DNA of 64,000 nt from Pseudorasbora parva (taxonomy: Eukaryota; Chordata; Actinopteri; Cypriniformes; Gobionidae): the NCBI RefSeq assembly GCF_024679245.1, contig NC_090191.1, forward strand, positions 813,001 through 877,000, given 5' to 3'. The translations under genes were made by a program, and so were the position numbers. Positions 33,063 through 44,503 of this stretch are shown piece after piece. The notes under the pieces were generated by a model. The model ran no database searches and was not told the origin of the DNA. It saw nothing but the letters and a program-made list of their open reading frames with translations. Positions within the stretch are counted from its first letter, which is position 1; each line of letters begins with the position of its first letter.

Positions 33063-33928
33063 TACTGTGGTACCGAAATTGGTACAGAGTACTGTCAAAT
33101 TTGTATGGCATTGGTACCGACTACTGGAATTTTGGTGCCGTGACATCACTGTTACACCCCCTTCTATTCCAAAACATCCTTAACACAACTTGCACATCAA
33201 TAAGCCATTTTCAATGAAATAAGCAGATTTTCTCGTTTGTGCTTCCAAGGACACAATCGCAGAGGAAAACATTTCCGCAAAGTCAAATCTATCTATCTGT
33301 GCTAAAAGAGTTTAATGCTATCTGTGCTAAAATAATTTTCTCACCTGTCACAGGCATCTTAAAACAGTGCAAACTGACAGGAGAGGACTCTTTGACAGCC
33401 TTACCTTTAAACAGCAGCAAAACGTACTGTGAATAATGCTATAATGTCTCAATGTTAGTATTAATTCTTTCAATTGTTAAACATAATGAGTTCGCATTGC
33501 ATATGCTGGAGAGAGAGATATATCTTGTGAAACATCCATGAGAGAGTGAGATGATCTTTCTGCATAATAATCCACAGACTAGATCTGCTAATGAGCTGGT
33601 GTGGCTATCAATAAAACTCCCCTTTGATGAACAGCAACGAGTGTCCTGGTCTTCTATTATGCACAATGCAGAGAGAGAGAAATAGAGAAAGAGAGCGTAA
33701 CAGCGGGCAGCAGAGGACCAGATACACACACTCAACATTGTCAACATCAGCAGCCTTCACAAAACCAACGCTCTTGGTCGGAGATCCGTGCTACTTTCGT
33801 GTCAGCACGGAACAATCAGCAATTAAGTGAACAGGCTGATGACAGTAAAAACATTCTCGATCTTCCTTTTTGACTTTGGAACACTTGTTTTCGGTTGTGA
33901 CTGGTTAGTCAGAGGAACAAACAAGGTT

Positions 33929-34470
33929 TTAGCAGAAAGGATGGTGGAACATATTTATGTTCTTATGTGTGAGCGCAAATTCATCTAAAAAGACAGAAGC
34001 TTGAGATAAAGATGTCACCTTTTGCTCATTTAAACAAACAACACGTTCTGGAATACAGTTCTTAAATTCTTCTAAAAGATTAAGTTCTCGAAGCCTCTTA
34101 AACACAGTGACTTTACTCAACACGCACCACTTGTCAAATAGAACGCCTTTCTCTCTGGCGAATTCAATGACGACTGACTGAAATTCTTTTTTGTTGCCTC
34201 TAAACCGCTTCCTATAAACTCATAAGCATGCAGGATTGCAGCTTTCATCATGTTGTAATTTAATCTTCTAAAGATAGAGTTGCACACACCTCCTGAGCCT
34301 TACCAGTTCATTTGCACTGAGGAAGTAAAGACCACACTTCCCTAGCCAATGTAGTGTGGTCACAATATGCTCAAACACACCAAAATACAAATCAACTTCT
34401 GCTTCTCAAAATTGAAAAACATCAAAGGTGTTTACTGCTGACCCAGCCCCAGATGGAGTGCTAGTAGTCT
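33929..34470 (-). pseudogene. gag: Gag remnant, SCAN-like type
   Basis: Minus-strand frames contain RLRELNLLEEFKNCIPERVV, LNEQKVTSLSQASVFLDEFA and LTHKN, signatures of the SCAN-like Gag of fish Gypsy elements. An upstream piece near 34130-34230 (EFAREKG) continues it. Stops and frameshifts break the frame. It belongs to the same minus-strand Gmr1-like remnant as the pol fragments, separated from them by a hAT insertion. Confidence 0.7.
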
Positions 34471-34830
34471 GCACTGGTGGAACTACTGGGACAGGTGCAT
34501 TTTTAGCTGCGTTCAACTCAAGCAATATTTAATATCACAGGGAATGTTATCCTGGATGAGCCCCCATTACATTTTATGAACTTTTAAAGGTCTAGGGTTA
34601 GAATGTAACATTTCGATATTGATATGGCTGTAATGGAGCAGGCAGCAGAAAAGGCCAGACACAAAAGAAGATAATGCCAAATGATTTATTAATACTTAAA
34701 GCCAAAGCCACTAGTCAGTATGTGTGCACTAGATTTCAATGCATTTTAAAGGAAATATAAAAAGAAAACATACAATAAACTTATTTCAGCTGTAGTATTA
34801 ATGTAATGGAGATACTCTATAACATCTCAC

Positions 34831-35350
34831 TGGCTGCATCCGAAACCTGGAAAATGCTGCCTTCGGATCACACATTTGAAGGCAGGAAGGCATCAAGCTG
34901 CGTCCAAGTCTAATGTTAGCTTCACTTCCTGCCTCCTGAGAAACCTTCATCTGATTGATTTTTGAAGGCAGCGTACGTGTCCTATGCTGCCTTCGATATC
35001 CCCCAATCCATTGCTTTCCCTTCAGTGACAGTTGAGATGGGGAAAAAAGATGGCGTCCAGAAGTTGTGTTTGCGGGTCAGTTTGTGTGTAAATGTACGTT
35101 TTTTACCAACATATAACACTTCTGATGTCATTTCTAGCGAGAAATTACTACTGTAGTAATTAAATATGTGTTTAGTTCTCACCAAAGCTCTCTCTAGTTT
35201 GCTGTAGCTCATTAAACTGTTACTGCCTTAGAAGTCTGTCCGAAATTAGTTTCATGAGGTGCCTTCATGCACAAAACGCTGCCTGTAGAGTCATTGTCTG
35301 ATGAGGCAGCGAGGCAACGAGTCGGCAGCCTAGGTTTTCGGACGCAGCCA
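34831..35350. mobile_element. 520-bp MITE downstream of the SNTX-like gene
   Basis: The left end TGGCTGCATCCGAAACC and the inverse of the right end TGGCTGCGTCCGAAAACC form terminal inverted repeats of about 30 bp. A clean target duplication was not seen. The element lies 67 bp past the stop codon of the SNTX-like gene, in its presumed 3' untranslated or downstream region. Confidence 0.8.
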
Positions 35351-35417
35351 TAGTCACTGATTTATCATGAGCTCAAAGCATTATGGGTAGAATCTCTCAT
35401 CAGTCTATCCTGATTCA

Positions 35418-35947
35418 TCAAAACAGTTTCACTGATGATAGATGACCAACCCTAAACCCAGGATAGAGCGGCTGAGTGAATGTGGTCTGGACTGTGTGTA
35501 TGAGGCTCATTGTGTCTCCAGAGACGCTGTAGAAGGACAGAGTTCCTGCACTGGGATCCACATACACTCGTACTCTATTATCTCTACAGCCAATCCGCTT
35601 CACAGGGAGATCAGTCCATATGTCATCGTGTCTGAATAAGTAACTGAAGCGAGGGCAGAGCAAACTCCAGGACTGATCATTACATCCAAATGCACACTCA
35701 TCACCCTCTCCCTTCCTGCTGATGCTCTTATATGATACTGCTATAGCCACATGTCCACTGCACTCCACCTCCCAGTAAGAGCGTCCACTCACACTCTCTT
35801 CACACAACACCTGAGCCCAACACTCAAATCTGTCTGGATGATCAGGATACGGCTGCTCTGTGTTAGTGAGAGTAATCTCTCTGTTGTCTTCAGACAGATG
35901 GAGGTGTTCATTCACAGTGTTCAGATCGAGATTGAGCCAAAGTGAAT
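35418..35947 (-). other. PRY-SPRY terminal exon of the SNTX-like gene
   Basis: Acceptor ctctttatcag precedes 35947. The exon carries the PRY motif (LDLNTVNEHLHLSEDNREI) and SPRY (ESVSGRSYWEVECSGHVAIA, GTLSFYSVSG, YPGFRVG), ending VKLF and a stop at 35418-35420. Confidence 0.92.
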
Positions 35948-38024
35948 CTGATAAAGAGAGAAAACATCAGAATCAATAATTATTTATCTGATCTTTTACT
36001 GTACTATAATCTTCATATTCAATAAATCAGCAGTGTCTTAGTTCAGTTTAATCTTCATTCACATGATCAACTCTAAAACTCTTCTGTCATGTTTTCTTTC
36101 CTCATCTCCAGGAAGAACATGAACACACACATAAGTGTGAAAAACATAAGAAAAACATAAGTTTTTCTGCTTGTGTTCTCAGTGACTTACATCGGAGGAA
36201 GTCGCTCCAGGTCTCAGGATCAGGGTCTGTGGAAATCAACAGACATGAAGAGTGTGATTATCATATCAAGAGAAAATTATCCTGAAATCCATTGCTAACA
36301 CATGCGTAAATCCTCCAACACAGAATATATTTAGAGATATGTTCCTGCTGACGACTTCCGGTGTGGCGATGTAGGAGAACGCAGAATGGACTGTCTCCTA
36401 ATTTTGTGCCTTTCATACACACCTTTTGCAGGGAATTTCACTTTGAAATAAGTTTAAAACCTGAGCAAGCAACTAAGGAAGAGTTTACCTAATAATCGGT
36501 GCACAATGAATAATCCTAAACAGAGAAGTGCAGCATCGCAGTCAAAAAAGGCTAGTGTTGCTAGCAAACTATTGAGCATGTTAGCTGGGTCATCTCAGGA
36601 TGAAAATCAAGATTCGGAGGCAAACATGGATGACTCTCTTTCCATGACACAACTTAATGCTGGACTATCTAAACAACGGGAAGTTCTCAAAGAGTACATG
36701 GCTGCCCTGACACTAAACTCTGTAAAACCACTCCAGAACTCAGTGGATGCGTTATGTGTGACTGGTAACTCCTTTCAGAGTCGACTGATATCAACAGAAA
36801 CCATGCAGGTGAAAACTTTTAGCATCTTGTGGCAGCGGAATCTACAAAATCACTTCCCTTAAGGCTCAAAAAATGTTGCTACTGGAGTATCTAGGTGACC
36901 TAGAGAATAAATTGCGTCAATCTAATTTGAATAGATTACCATTTTTTGATCTAAAAAAACATTTTTTTTATATAATGGTGAGAAATAGATCCCTATCTGC
37001 CTGACTCTAAATTCAGATACCCATATCTGAGATGGAGCAGGTTCGCAATGTCTCCTGGACCTTACAAGTTGGTCCAAGATGGGCTCCTGTAGGGGACGTT
37101 ACCTTTTCCCCGCAGAGCCTTCCCTTTCTTAAATCCACGTCTTTACAAGAAGAATAAAGCAAAACACACAGCTCTCCTTTTCCAATCTCTTCCATTCAGA
37201 CAGCTATAACCAAAAACAATGATCAACAGATGCATATATGGGTTGTCACTTGAAATAATGCTTTATGTATGTTTCTGTTGATGGATACACATGCTGGCTT
37301 CTCAATGATACACTACAACACTGTTTCCCAAACTTTAATGGCACCCTTAAAAAGAAATTTCAAAATTTTGTGGCACCCCCTCGCATACGTTACACTAGAG
37401 GTGTAATGGTACAGATTGCTCACGGATCGGTTTGTATAACGCTTTTAGGTTCACGGTTTCAGAATGGTTCGGTATTTGCTATGTTCAGGGAATAAAGGAA
37501 TAAAGGACCTTATGTGTCAGCGCGCTACCCCCGCTGATGTCATCAGGTGTTTGAACTTTTCGCGGATTGTGAGCCTTCTGTGTGAAATGAGCTATGGCCG
37601 CCGCGGATGACAGGCTGTGTTTGAATGATCGATCCTGATGTCAAGCCGGTAATATTAGCTAACAAGCTGTGTTTTTTTCTGTTTCTTTTGATGTTCTAGT
37701 TGGTCCCTGTTTTTGTTTTTTTAATAGTATTTGTGCCGGTGATCTGATTTTGATTAATTTCACGATTTGCCTAAACGGTGACACATGAGTGCAGTGGTAT
37801 CATCAATAAATAGTCAAATTGCCTTTTTGTCTCGCATATACTTTTTGCTTGGCCCCTTCCCAACGAACACGTTGAAAGCGAGGTTCGTAACAGTTTTGCG
37901 TACAGTGTATTGTATTTGTAGAGTGTGTCTGTGTGTGTGTGTGGTGATGGGGGTTGTTATGGCGACGGTGTGGGGTATGTTGATTTTTAGTGAAGGCCCT
38001 GACTGAAACCCCACGGTACGCTAC

Positions 38025-38099
<75 letters not shown>

Positions 38100-41000
38100 T
38101 ATTTTTTTCTCCTTTCACCTTGGTAAATAAAACCACTGGACCGTGCATTTTTGTACCCAGTCACATATTTTACACTTCTGTCTGCTGGTACATCCTAACA
38201 CTTAGGAGGTATTATAATAAATGCTGGTATAAATAAGAGTACCAATTCAAATGTTTATGTGCTTTTATTTTAATTTGCTTGAGTGGTGATGAAATATATT
38301 GCTCTTGTAAATACTTGCCAGCATTTTAAAGAAATACAAGTCTAGAAATGAATCAAAATAACAGCAAAGCAATTGTATGATGCTCTGCAGTGGTCAAAAA
38401 TTATTATAAACAGTGAATTTTGAAGTGATATGTTCTTGAAAACTCAGAAATGTGGATTCGGACAGCAATTACATCACCACACCACCTTGGTAAGCGGCCC
38501 TGAGACAGGCAGTCCAGGGAGAACAGGAGCTGCTCTGGGGGAGGTGATTTTCGCATCTCTCCCCCACCCCCCTGGAGGAGGACCGGGGGGCCCTGACTGC
38601 TTTAACGTCTCTGGTGCTGGCTCTCCAGAGTCCAGCGGTACCCACATTTTCAATAAAGAGTAGTTTCCTCTCTCTCTGGGCCCCAAGAGGGCCAGGTTGG
38701 AAGTGTGCGACGCCCCCGGGCCTCGCCGCTTCTTTCCTCCCCTCTCCTCACCAAGGGACAGCAGTGTGGGCACCGAGACCGCCTCCTGGCCTTCTCACCC
38801 GCACTCTGCCCCAACCTGGAATACTCAGACAACACTCTGGGCCGCCTTCGGGGCTCCCGAGGCGGGTCTGAGTGTTCCACCTCCCTGCCTCCGGGCAGTG
38901 GGCAGCAGAGTGGGCACCAAGGACGCCTCCAGGCCTTCTCACCCACACTCTGTCCACACCAGGGGTGTTCAAGCAACACTCCGGGCCGCCTTCCGGCCAC
39001 CCGAGTCGGGCCAGAGCACTCCGCCTCGCTGCCCTAAACAGGTACGTCTGTGGTTCCGCTTGTTCGGTTACTGGAAGCCTGGTTACGGCCCCCAGGCCAT
39101 CTTGCGGGCTCATCCGTACCATCAGACTTGGCTAAGACTCCGGGAAAATGGTGACTCCATCCCCAGGTGGTCCAGCTAATATGGGACCTGTTCAGAGCCG
39201 CACAGGTAGACCTGTTTGCCTCTCCGGACTCGACCCATTGCCAGTAGTACTATTCCCTGACTGGGGGAACACTCGGCACGGATGCACTGGTGCACAGCTG
39301 GACCTGGGACCTATGCAAATATGCGTTTCCCCCAGTGAGCCTTCTTGCACAGACCCTGTGCAAAGTCAGGGAGGACGGGGAGCAGGTCTTGTTATTTGCG
39401 CTCTACTGGCCCAAACGGAACTGGTTCTCCGAACTAACTCTCCTCGCGAAAGCCCCTCCTTGGCCTATTCCCCTGTTAGTCCGCCTATTCTTTCTCAGGG
39501 ATGGGGCACTCTATGGCACCTGCATCCAAACCTCTGGAAACTCCATGTCTGGTCCTTGGACGGGACGTGGAGGTTCTAGGTGGGCTACCACAGGCAGTGG
39601 TAGACACCATCTCTTCGGCTAGAGCCCCCTCTACAAGGCTCCTCTACGCTTTGAAGTAGAACCTGTTATTTGAAAAGACCCCCGAAGGTGTTCGGTTAGT
39701 GTCGTGCTTTCTTTCCTGCAAGATGGGCTGGAGCGAAGGCTGTCTCCCTCCACCCTCAAAGTGTACGTTGCAGCAATTGCTGCGTATCATGACAGATGAA
39801 GGTAAGTCCTTAGGGAAGCACAACCTAATCGTCAGGTTCCTCAGAGGTGCGAGGAGGCTGAAATATCCTTGTCCAAACTCGGTACCCACTTGGGACTTGG
39901 CTCTAGTGCACAGAGCACTTGAGAGCCCTCCTTTTGAGCCTTTTGTATTTTATAGAGCTTCCTGTCAATGAAGACAAGCATTGGCCTCCAACAAGAGGGT
40001 AGGGGACCTGCATGCACTTTTGGTCAACAAAATCGTACCTAGAAGTTGGGCCAGCCAACTCTCATGTCATTCTGAGACCCCGGCCTGGATACATGCCCAA
40101 GGTTCCTACCACTCCCTTTCGGGACCAGGTGGTGAACCTGCAAATGCTGCCTTCAGATGAAGCAGACCCAGCCCTGGCTTTATGTCCTGTCCGCACTCTT
40201 CGAGCTTACGTAGTTTGGACTCAAAGCTTTCGGGCCTCAGAGCAACTCTTTGTCTGTTATGGAGGCAAGCAGAAGGAAAAGGATGTCTCCAAGCAGAGGT
40301 TTTCGCACTGGATAGTAGATGCTATTGTTGTGGTTTACCAGTCCCAAGACGTGCCTTGTCCGTTCGGGTTGCGATCACACTCAACAAGGAGTGTGGCCTC
40401 TTCCTGGGCACTAGCTCGAGGCGCCTCGCTAACAGATATATGTAGAGCTGCGGGCTGGGCGACACCTAACGTGTTTGCTAGATTCTATAGCCTCCGTGTA
40501 GAGCCGGTATCTTCCCGCATTCTCGCCCCTAGTGGCCAGTAGCGCCAAGTGCCCGCTCTAAGTGTTGGCTTGCAACGCCACTCCCGCCCTCTGGTCCAGA
40601 TACGTGCGTCTATTGTCTCCAGTTGTGTTCCCCGGAAACGGCTAACCCTGTCGAGCTCCTCTGTCACCCTTACAGTGTCAGACGTTGCGGACCGTATGCT
40701 GTGGAATTTGTGTGTAGGCTGGGTTCCATATGTAGCAGTTCCCTCACGGCAACCCCATATGTGTATTCTTCCACGGTACCAGCTACCCTACTTGGCTAGC
40801 CCTGTGTCTTTTGCTTGACAGAGCCCACTCCGTCGTCTCTGGGCGTGTTCTTTCCCCCCTGGAACCAGGTTGGAACCACCCCAGAGACTGCCATATGTTG
40901 CACTACCCTGTTAGTCCTTATGTGTATTCCGCCACCAAACCTTCCCTGAAGGACGTGGCTCCAAAGCGTACCATCTTCCGAGACGGGCACGCTTCCCAGC

Positions 41001-44000
41001 ATTGGGTCTTGCAGAAACAGCAGTGACTGACCTCCGTGCTTGGAGCCCTGACTTCTGTACCATACTAGACGGTACAGTGTGCTCAAGCAGGACGCTGGAA
41101 GGGCCAGCCTCCTGGCGTTTTGGTAGGGATCCCAATTCGTCTGTCATTTCCAATGTATGTCAAACATGACAGACTGAAAGGAAACGTCTTGGTTACGTAT
41201 GTAATCCTTGTTCCCTGAAGGAGGGAACGGAGACATACGTCCCATCGGCCGAGTCACTAGTTGCCTCCTCAGCGTTGCCTCCTCAGCAGAAAAAAGTGCT
41301 GATCTACCATTCCACTTCCTTATTTATACCTGCGACCGTGGGGTGGAACGTGGAATGCGTGGATTGTATGCCAATCCCCATTGGCTCATTTTTAACACAC
41401 TCCAAGTAGATTGGGCTCTAAAATCAGATCCCAATTCTGTGGTCAGTTCTGACGTACGTCTCCATTCCCTCTTTCAGGGAACGAGGGTTACATATGTAAC
41501 TGAGACATTTTCATTCTTATGCTGACGATACTCAGCTCTGTATTTCTTCACACCCTGAGGAAACTTGCCAGTTCACAAGATTAACTGAAAGCATAGCTGA
41601 TATAAAAAAATTGGATGACCAGTAATTTCCTACAACTTAATACTTAAAAGGAAAAAAAATGAATTTGATTTTTTTTTATTGGACAAAAAAAGCTCCACAA
41701 GTAGTAACCTAGAATTCTGTATAACACTTGATGGCTTCTCTGTCAAATCCTCTTCAGTGAGGATCCCGGGTGTGCTCTTTGATAACAATCTTTCATTTGA
41801 AAGCCACAATTCTAGCATCTGTAAAACTGTATTCTACAATCTTAAAAATATATCTAAATTAAGGCACATGTTTTCAATTAAAAAGGCTGAGCAGTTAGTT
41901 ATGCATTCATGACCTCAAGGCTAGATTATTGTAATGCTCTACTGGGTGGTTCCCTTGCCCTGGTTTCTTCACGCTCTGACGAAACTTACCAATTTTACAA
42001 GATTAATGGAATGCATAGCTGATATAAAAAATTGGATGAATAGTAATTTCCTGCAACATATTTCAGATAAAACTGAATTTTTAATTATTGGACAGAAAAG
42101 CTCCACAAGTAGTAACCATGTTATGGCAGCAGTGCAAAGGGCGGCAGTGGCTCAGTGGTTCATGTAGGTTGTCTACAAACCAGAAGGTTGGTGGTTCAAT
42201 CCCTGGTTCCACCTGACCAAGTGTCGAAGTGTCCATGAGCAAGACACCTAACCCCAGCTGCTCCCGACGAGCTGGATGGCGCCTTACATGGCTGACATCG
42301 CCGTCGGTGTATGAATGGGTGAATGTGAGGCAAAAATGTAAAGCGCTTTGGATAAAAGCGCTATATAAATGCAAAAAGAAGAAAAGAAAAGTAACCGAGA
42401 ATACTGTCTAACACTTGATGACTGCTCTGTCAAGCCCTCTTCGTCAGTGAGGAACCTGGGTGTGCTCTTTGATACCAATCTCTCATTTGAAAGCCATGTT
42501 TCTAGCATCTTTAAAACCACATCACAAGAACGGTTAGCAAATATCCCAGCACCACACAGGGGGACCTAGTGAATGACCTGCAGAGAGCTGGGACTAAAGT
42601 AAAATTCTTTAAAAATCAGACAATTCTATTTTTTTATGATAAAAACTACAGGCCTCTTTCATCTTTTTATGTGGGAGAACTTGCACAATTGATGGCTGAC
42701 TAAATAATTTTTTGCCACACTGTATATATTTTAAAAAGAGAAATGCAAAGACATGTGTATATGACACTCACCTGAAGACGGTATGGGGTCGATCGTGTCA
42801 CTGGCTTCACTCACTCCCACTTTACCCAATATCCTGTAGTGGATCAAGTACTGCTGTCCAGACTTCAATTCAGTCAGAGTAAAGTCTTCATCAGGTGTGT
42901 CTATGACATGCCACTGTTCCTCTGTCAGCTGCCGGTACTCCACTCTGTACTGCACAGTTTCTCCAGTTGGGGACTTCTGCAGTTTCAGGGACACACTGCG
43001 CTCCAGAATATCCTTCACTTCTGGCGGGGGAGGCTTCGACACGGGCTGGAACTGAGTGTCTGTCAGCTTCCCTTTTTCATACAGATGGATGGAGGAGCCT
43101 GGACTGGATGGATCGGAGATGGCAGACATAATGAATCGGTATCTCTTTTTATCTTTATTAGCCTCTGAAAAACTTCTGAAAAGAGATAAGTTCTCTCTCA
43201 TCTTTAAGACGACATCAGTATTGTTGAACCACTCTTCTGATGCTTGAAACGTGATAGACAGTGGTTTTTTTACCACATCTAGCTTTTTAAACTCTTCAGA
43301 TTCCAGAAACTCCTTCAGGGTTGAAAGATACGGGTCTTCATACCTCAGTGATGTGAAGGTCAAGCACACCAAAACATCAATATTAGGATCAAGGAGAACA
43401 GAGTTTAGACAGTCTGAGTCTTCGGTTTTGATTCCCTTCAGCTCATTGGTGTGAGAACTCAAGCTATTAAGTTCAGATTTTGCACCTTTTAGCCACTGGT
43501 TAAGCCTGTCAGCATTAAAAGGGGAGCTGTAGTGGATCTTCAGGATGTTTTCCAGCAACTTCTCCTCCATCCCTCCTCCTCGTATAGCAGGCAAGACCCT
43601 GGCCACTGCTTTCATGAGCACTGTTTTGTAAATGCTAAATGAGCTCTGAAATAAGCACAGCCTCTCTTTGATATCATTGAAAACATTCACCAGTGTTTTT
43701 CTGGACAGGTCGTTGCATGTCCTCTCTACTTCTCCCAGATCTTCTATTATAGCTTCAGTTTTGGAAACCAGACGTGTGGTGATTTCTCTCGCCAACTGAG
43801 CAGCTTTTGAATCCAGTAGAAAAAGAGGATAGAGCCAGACTCTTATTGGAACTGCATTCTGTGGATTCTGCTTCAGGTGATCAGGGAGTTTCTTGTACAC
43901 CTCTAAGGCCTCCATGAAAGTGGTGGGGTTCTGATCAAGATGAAAGTCACCATGAAATCTGCAAGCAATGCTCTCAGCCATTTTCTTATCATCATCTGTC

Positions 44001-44481
44001 ATTTCTACAGCTCCTTTCCCCTCAATAGAAAATTGAGGAATCTTCTTGACCATGACGTTCAGTTCTCCCTCAATCTCCTGCTTTTCTTTCTCTTCTGAAA
44101 ATGTCCGATCAAATACCATGAAGGCCTGAGCTCCATAGAGTACAGCCGTGACCACATGAGTAGCAGTTTTCTGGTCAAACACCTGAGGGTAGGTGATTTG
44201 GCCCAGATGGCTCATAGTGAGCTGATCAAATCTGGAGGTTTCTTTGTAATACATTGTTACTCTGGACTGTTGGTTTGAGGATTTGGTGTCACACAGAAAC
44301 TTGCCAGATCCTCCCACCTCCACCAGCCCTCCTAAGAAGCTGGCCTTTAGGGAAGCACTTACATCCAGGAGACTGGCCTTACTAGACAGAGAGTCATAGC
44401 AACTGAATTCAAAATATGTCTTGGGCTGTAGATGGGTGTCCAAATCTTCACTCAGTGACTTTTTATCCCACAGAGTAACAC
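35418..44481 (-). CDS. Stonustoxin-like (SNTX) family protein, 5' exon not found
   Basis: Three exons on the minus strand join with consistent codon phase: 44481-42772 (1710 nt), 36226-36191 (36 nt), 35947-35418 (530 nt, ending in a stop). Exon 44481-42772 starts GVTLWDKK and encodes the MACPF-like N-terminal half (LDVSASLKASFLGGLVEVGG, QSRVTMYYKETSRFDQL), a helical middle, a thioredoxin-like region and a fibronectin-III-like C-terminus (SVSLKLQKSPTGETVQYRVE). The linker exon encodes DPDPETWSDFLR. The last exon is PRY-SPRY (LHLSEDNREITL, RSYWEVEC, GTLSFYS). Family members in stonefish are pore-forming venom subunits, but SNTX-like genes also occur in non-venomous fish with unknown roles. The usual short first exon should lie above 45862; I did not find it. 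No stops in the exons; probably functional if the first exon exists. Confidence 0.88.
36191..36226 (-). other. 36-nt linker exon of the SNTX-like gene
   Basis: Acceptor tttccacag precedes 36226; donor GTAAGT starts at 36190. Encodes DPDPETWSDFLR plus split codons, the typical link to a PRY-SPRY exon. Too short for open-frame detection. Confidence 0.88.
36340..37000 (+). mobile_element. L1-like LINE 5' fragment with ORF1 start
   Basis: A plus-strand frame at 36506-36862 (MNNPKQRSAASQSKKAS ... QREVLKEYMAALTLN ... SVKPLQNSVDAL) resembles the N-terminal coiled-coil part of fish L1 ORF1. A further shifted piece has LGDLENKLRQSNLN. The fragment breaks off before any RRM or reverse transcriptase. 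It is antisense in the SNTX intron. Confidence 0.6.
37330..38027. other. Intronic interval with hAT-like remnant
   Basis: A piece near 37397 (agaggtgtaatggtacagat) resembles the terminus of fish hAT MITEs, without a matching partner. The rest of the interval has no recognised feature. Confidence 0.4.
38028..38096. repeat. (TA)n microsatellite
   Basis: Uninterrupted TA run of about 68 bp in the SNTX intron. Confidence 0.97.
38750..39022. repeat. Two diverged tandem copies of about 135-140 bp, GC-rich
   Basis: Segments starting at about 38758 (gacagcagtgtgggcaccga) and about 38898 (gggcagcagagtgggcacca) align over their lengths, sharing cgcctc..ggccttctcaccc, cactctg and gggccgcctt. Confidence 0.75.
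39175..39640 (+). pseudogene. DIRS RNase H / pre-recombinase region
   Basis: Shifting plus frames contain VDLFASPDS, WTWDLCKYAFPPVSLLAQTL, CKVREDGEQVLLFALYWPKR and WFSELTLLAKAPPWPIPLL, recognisable as the RNase H to recombinase interval of fish DIRS elements. A stop and frame changes show decay. Confidence 0.72.
39640..40542 (+). pseudogene. DIRS tyrosine recombinase
   Basis: The main open piece, 40012-40542, carries the C-terminal catalytic region: LRSHSTRSVASSWALARGAS with the HxxR-type motif, DICRAAGWATPNVFARFYSL with the active-site Tyr near the end, and then a short tail. The N-terminal half, 39640-40000, is in another frame (LSCKMGWSEGCLPPPS; FLRGARRLKYPCPNS). The enzyme would integrate a circular cDNA intermediate. 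Frameshift and stop near 39969 make this copy inactive. Confidence 0.8.
41188..41510. repeat. DIRS 3' inverted sequences
   Basis: Around 41188-41240 (cttgttccctgaaggaggga) and 41453-41510 (ctctttcagggaacgagggt) are inverse copies of one another over about 55 bp, as expected for terminal or internal complementary regions of DIRS elements. Confidence 0.72.
41505..42530 (+). mobile_element. Two tandem fragments of an L2/Rex-like LINE
   Basis: Copy one (41505-41950) and copy two (about 41951-42530) both match the LINE segment at 46510-46860 (for example tatgctgacgatactcagct; gattaactgaaagcatagct; gtgctctttgata.caatct). Copy two is interrupted by a tRNA-type SINE at 42115-42389. Both are 5' and 3' truncated with stops. 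Confidence 0.75.
42115..42389 (+). mobile_element. tRNA-derived SINE
   Basis: Box A-like gtggctcagtggtt and box B-like ggtggttcaatccctgg lie near the 5' end. The tail gtaaagcgctttggataaaa and gcgctatataaatgcaaaaa is LINE-like. The LINE host reads ...agtagtaac | accgagaat..., and agtaac is present on both sides, giving a short target duplication. Specific SINE family not established. Confidence 0.78.
42772..44481 (-). other. SNTX core exon: MACPF-like, thioredoxin-like and FN3 regions
   Basis: The acceptor (tttctcatttcag) is followed by the exon at 44481; the donor GTGAGT begins at 42771. The exon is 1710 nt, entered in phase 1 and left in phase 1. The open frame continues upstream into a TTAA transposon as far as 44590, but the apparent Met there lies beyond the splice acceptor and is not the gene start. 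Confidence 0.9.
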
Positions 44482-44503
44482 CTGAAATGAGAAATGACTT
44501 TAA

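Larger units (their letters stand above)
30903..33151. mobile_element. hAT-type DNA transposon, non-autonomous
   Basis: The left end reads TAGGGGTGTCACAAGTACCG; the right end on the opposite strand reads CAGTGATGTCACGGCACC. The flanks gtacaccc (30895-30902) and ttacaccc (33152-33159) form an 8-bp duplication with one mismatch. No transposase frame was recognised. The interior carries a separate MITE and an (ATT)n run. It is inserted in the integrase 5' region of the minus-strand Gmr1-like remnant. Confidence 0.72.
27149..34470 (-). mobile_element. Decayed Gmr1-like Ty3/Gypsy retrotransposon
   Basis: Minus-strand gag and pol remnants extend from about 34470 down to 27149 and are interrupted by a hAT element and by a SINE3. 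Reading in the minus direction the order is Gag, integrase, pre-RT linker, reverse transcriptase, RNase H. Integrase upstream of RT is the diagnostic order of Gmr1-type Gypsy elements. Numerous stops and frameshifts mark an old copy. No LTRs were identified. Confidence 0.8.
38480..41515 (+). mobile_element. DIRS1-like retrotransposon, 3' part, decayed
   Basis: The plus strand carries a DIRS-type RNase H end region, a tyrosine recombinase domain and 3' inverted sequences. DIRS elements integrate with a tyrosine recombinase instead of a DDE integrase. The 5' half, including RT, is missing or unrecognisable; 38480-39040 is GC-rich sequence of uncertain origin, possibly part of the same element. 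The copy lies in the SNTX intron, antisense to the gene. Confidence 0.8.

Noticed and set aside
38705..39135. Several overlapping open frames on both strands in GC-rich DNA
   Set aside because: High GC lowers stop frequency; the frames reflect a two-copy diverged repeat and have no family signature.
42731..42771. Extension of the SNTX core exon to the frame end at 42731
   Set aside because: A GTGAGT donor at 42771 and the phase-matched linker exon show that the last codons of the open frame are intronic.
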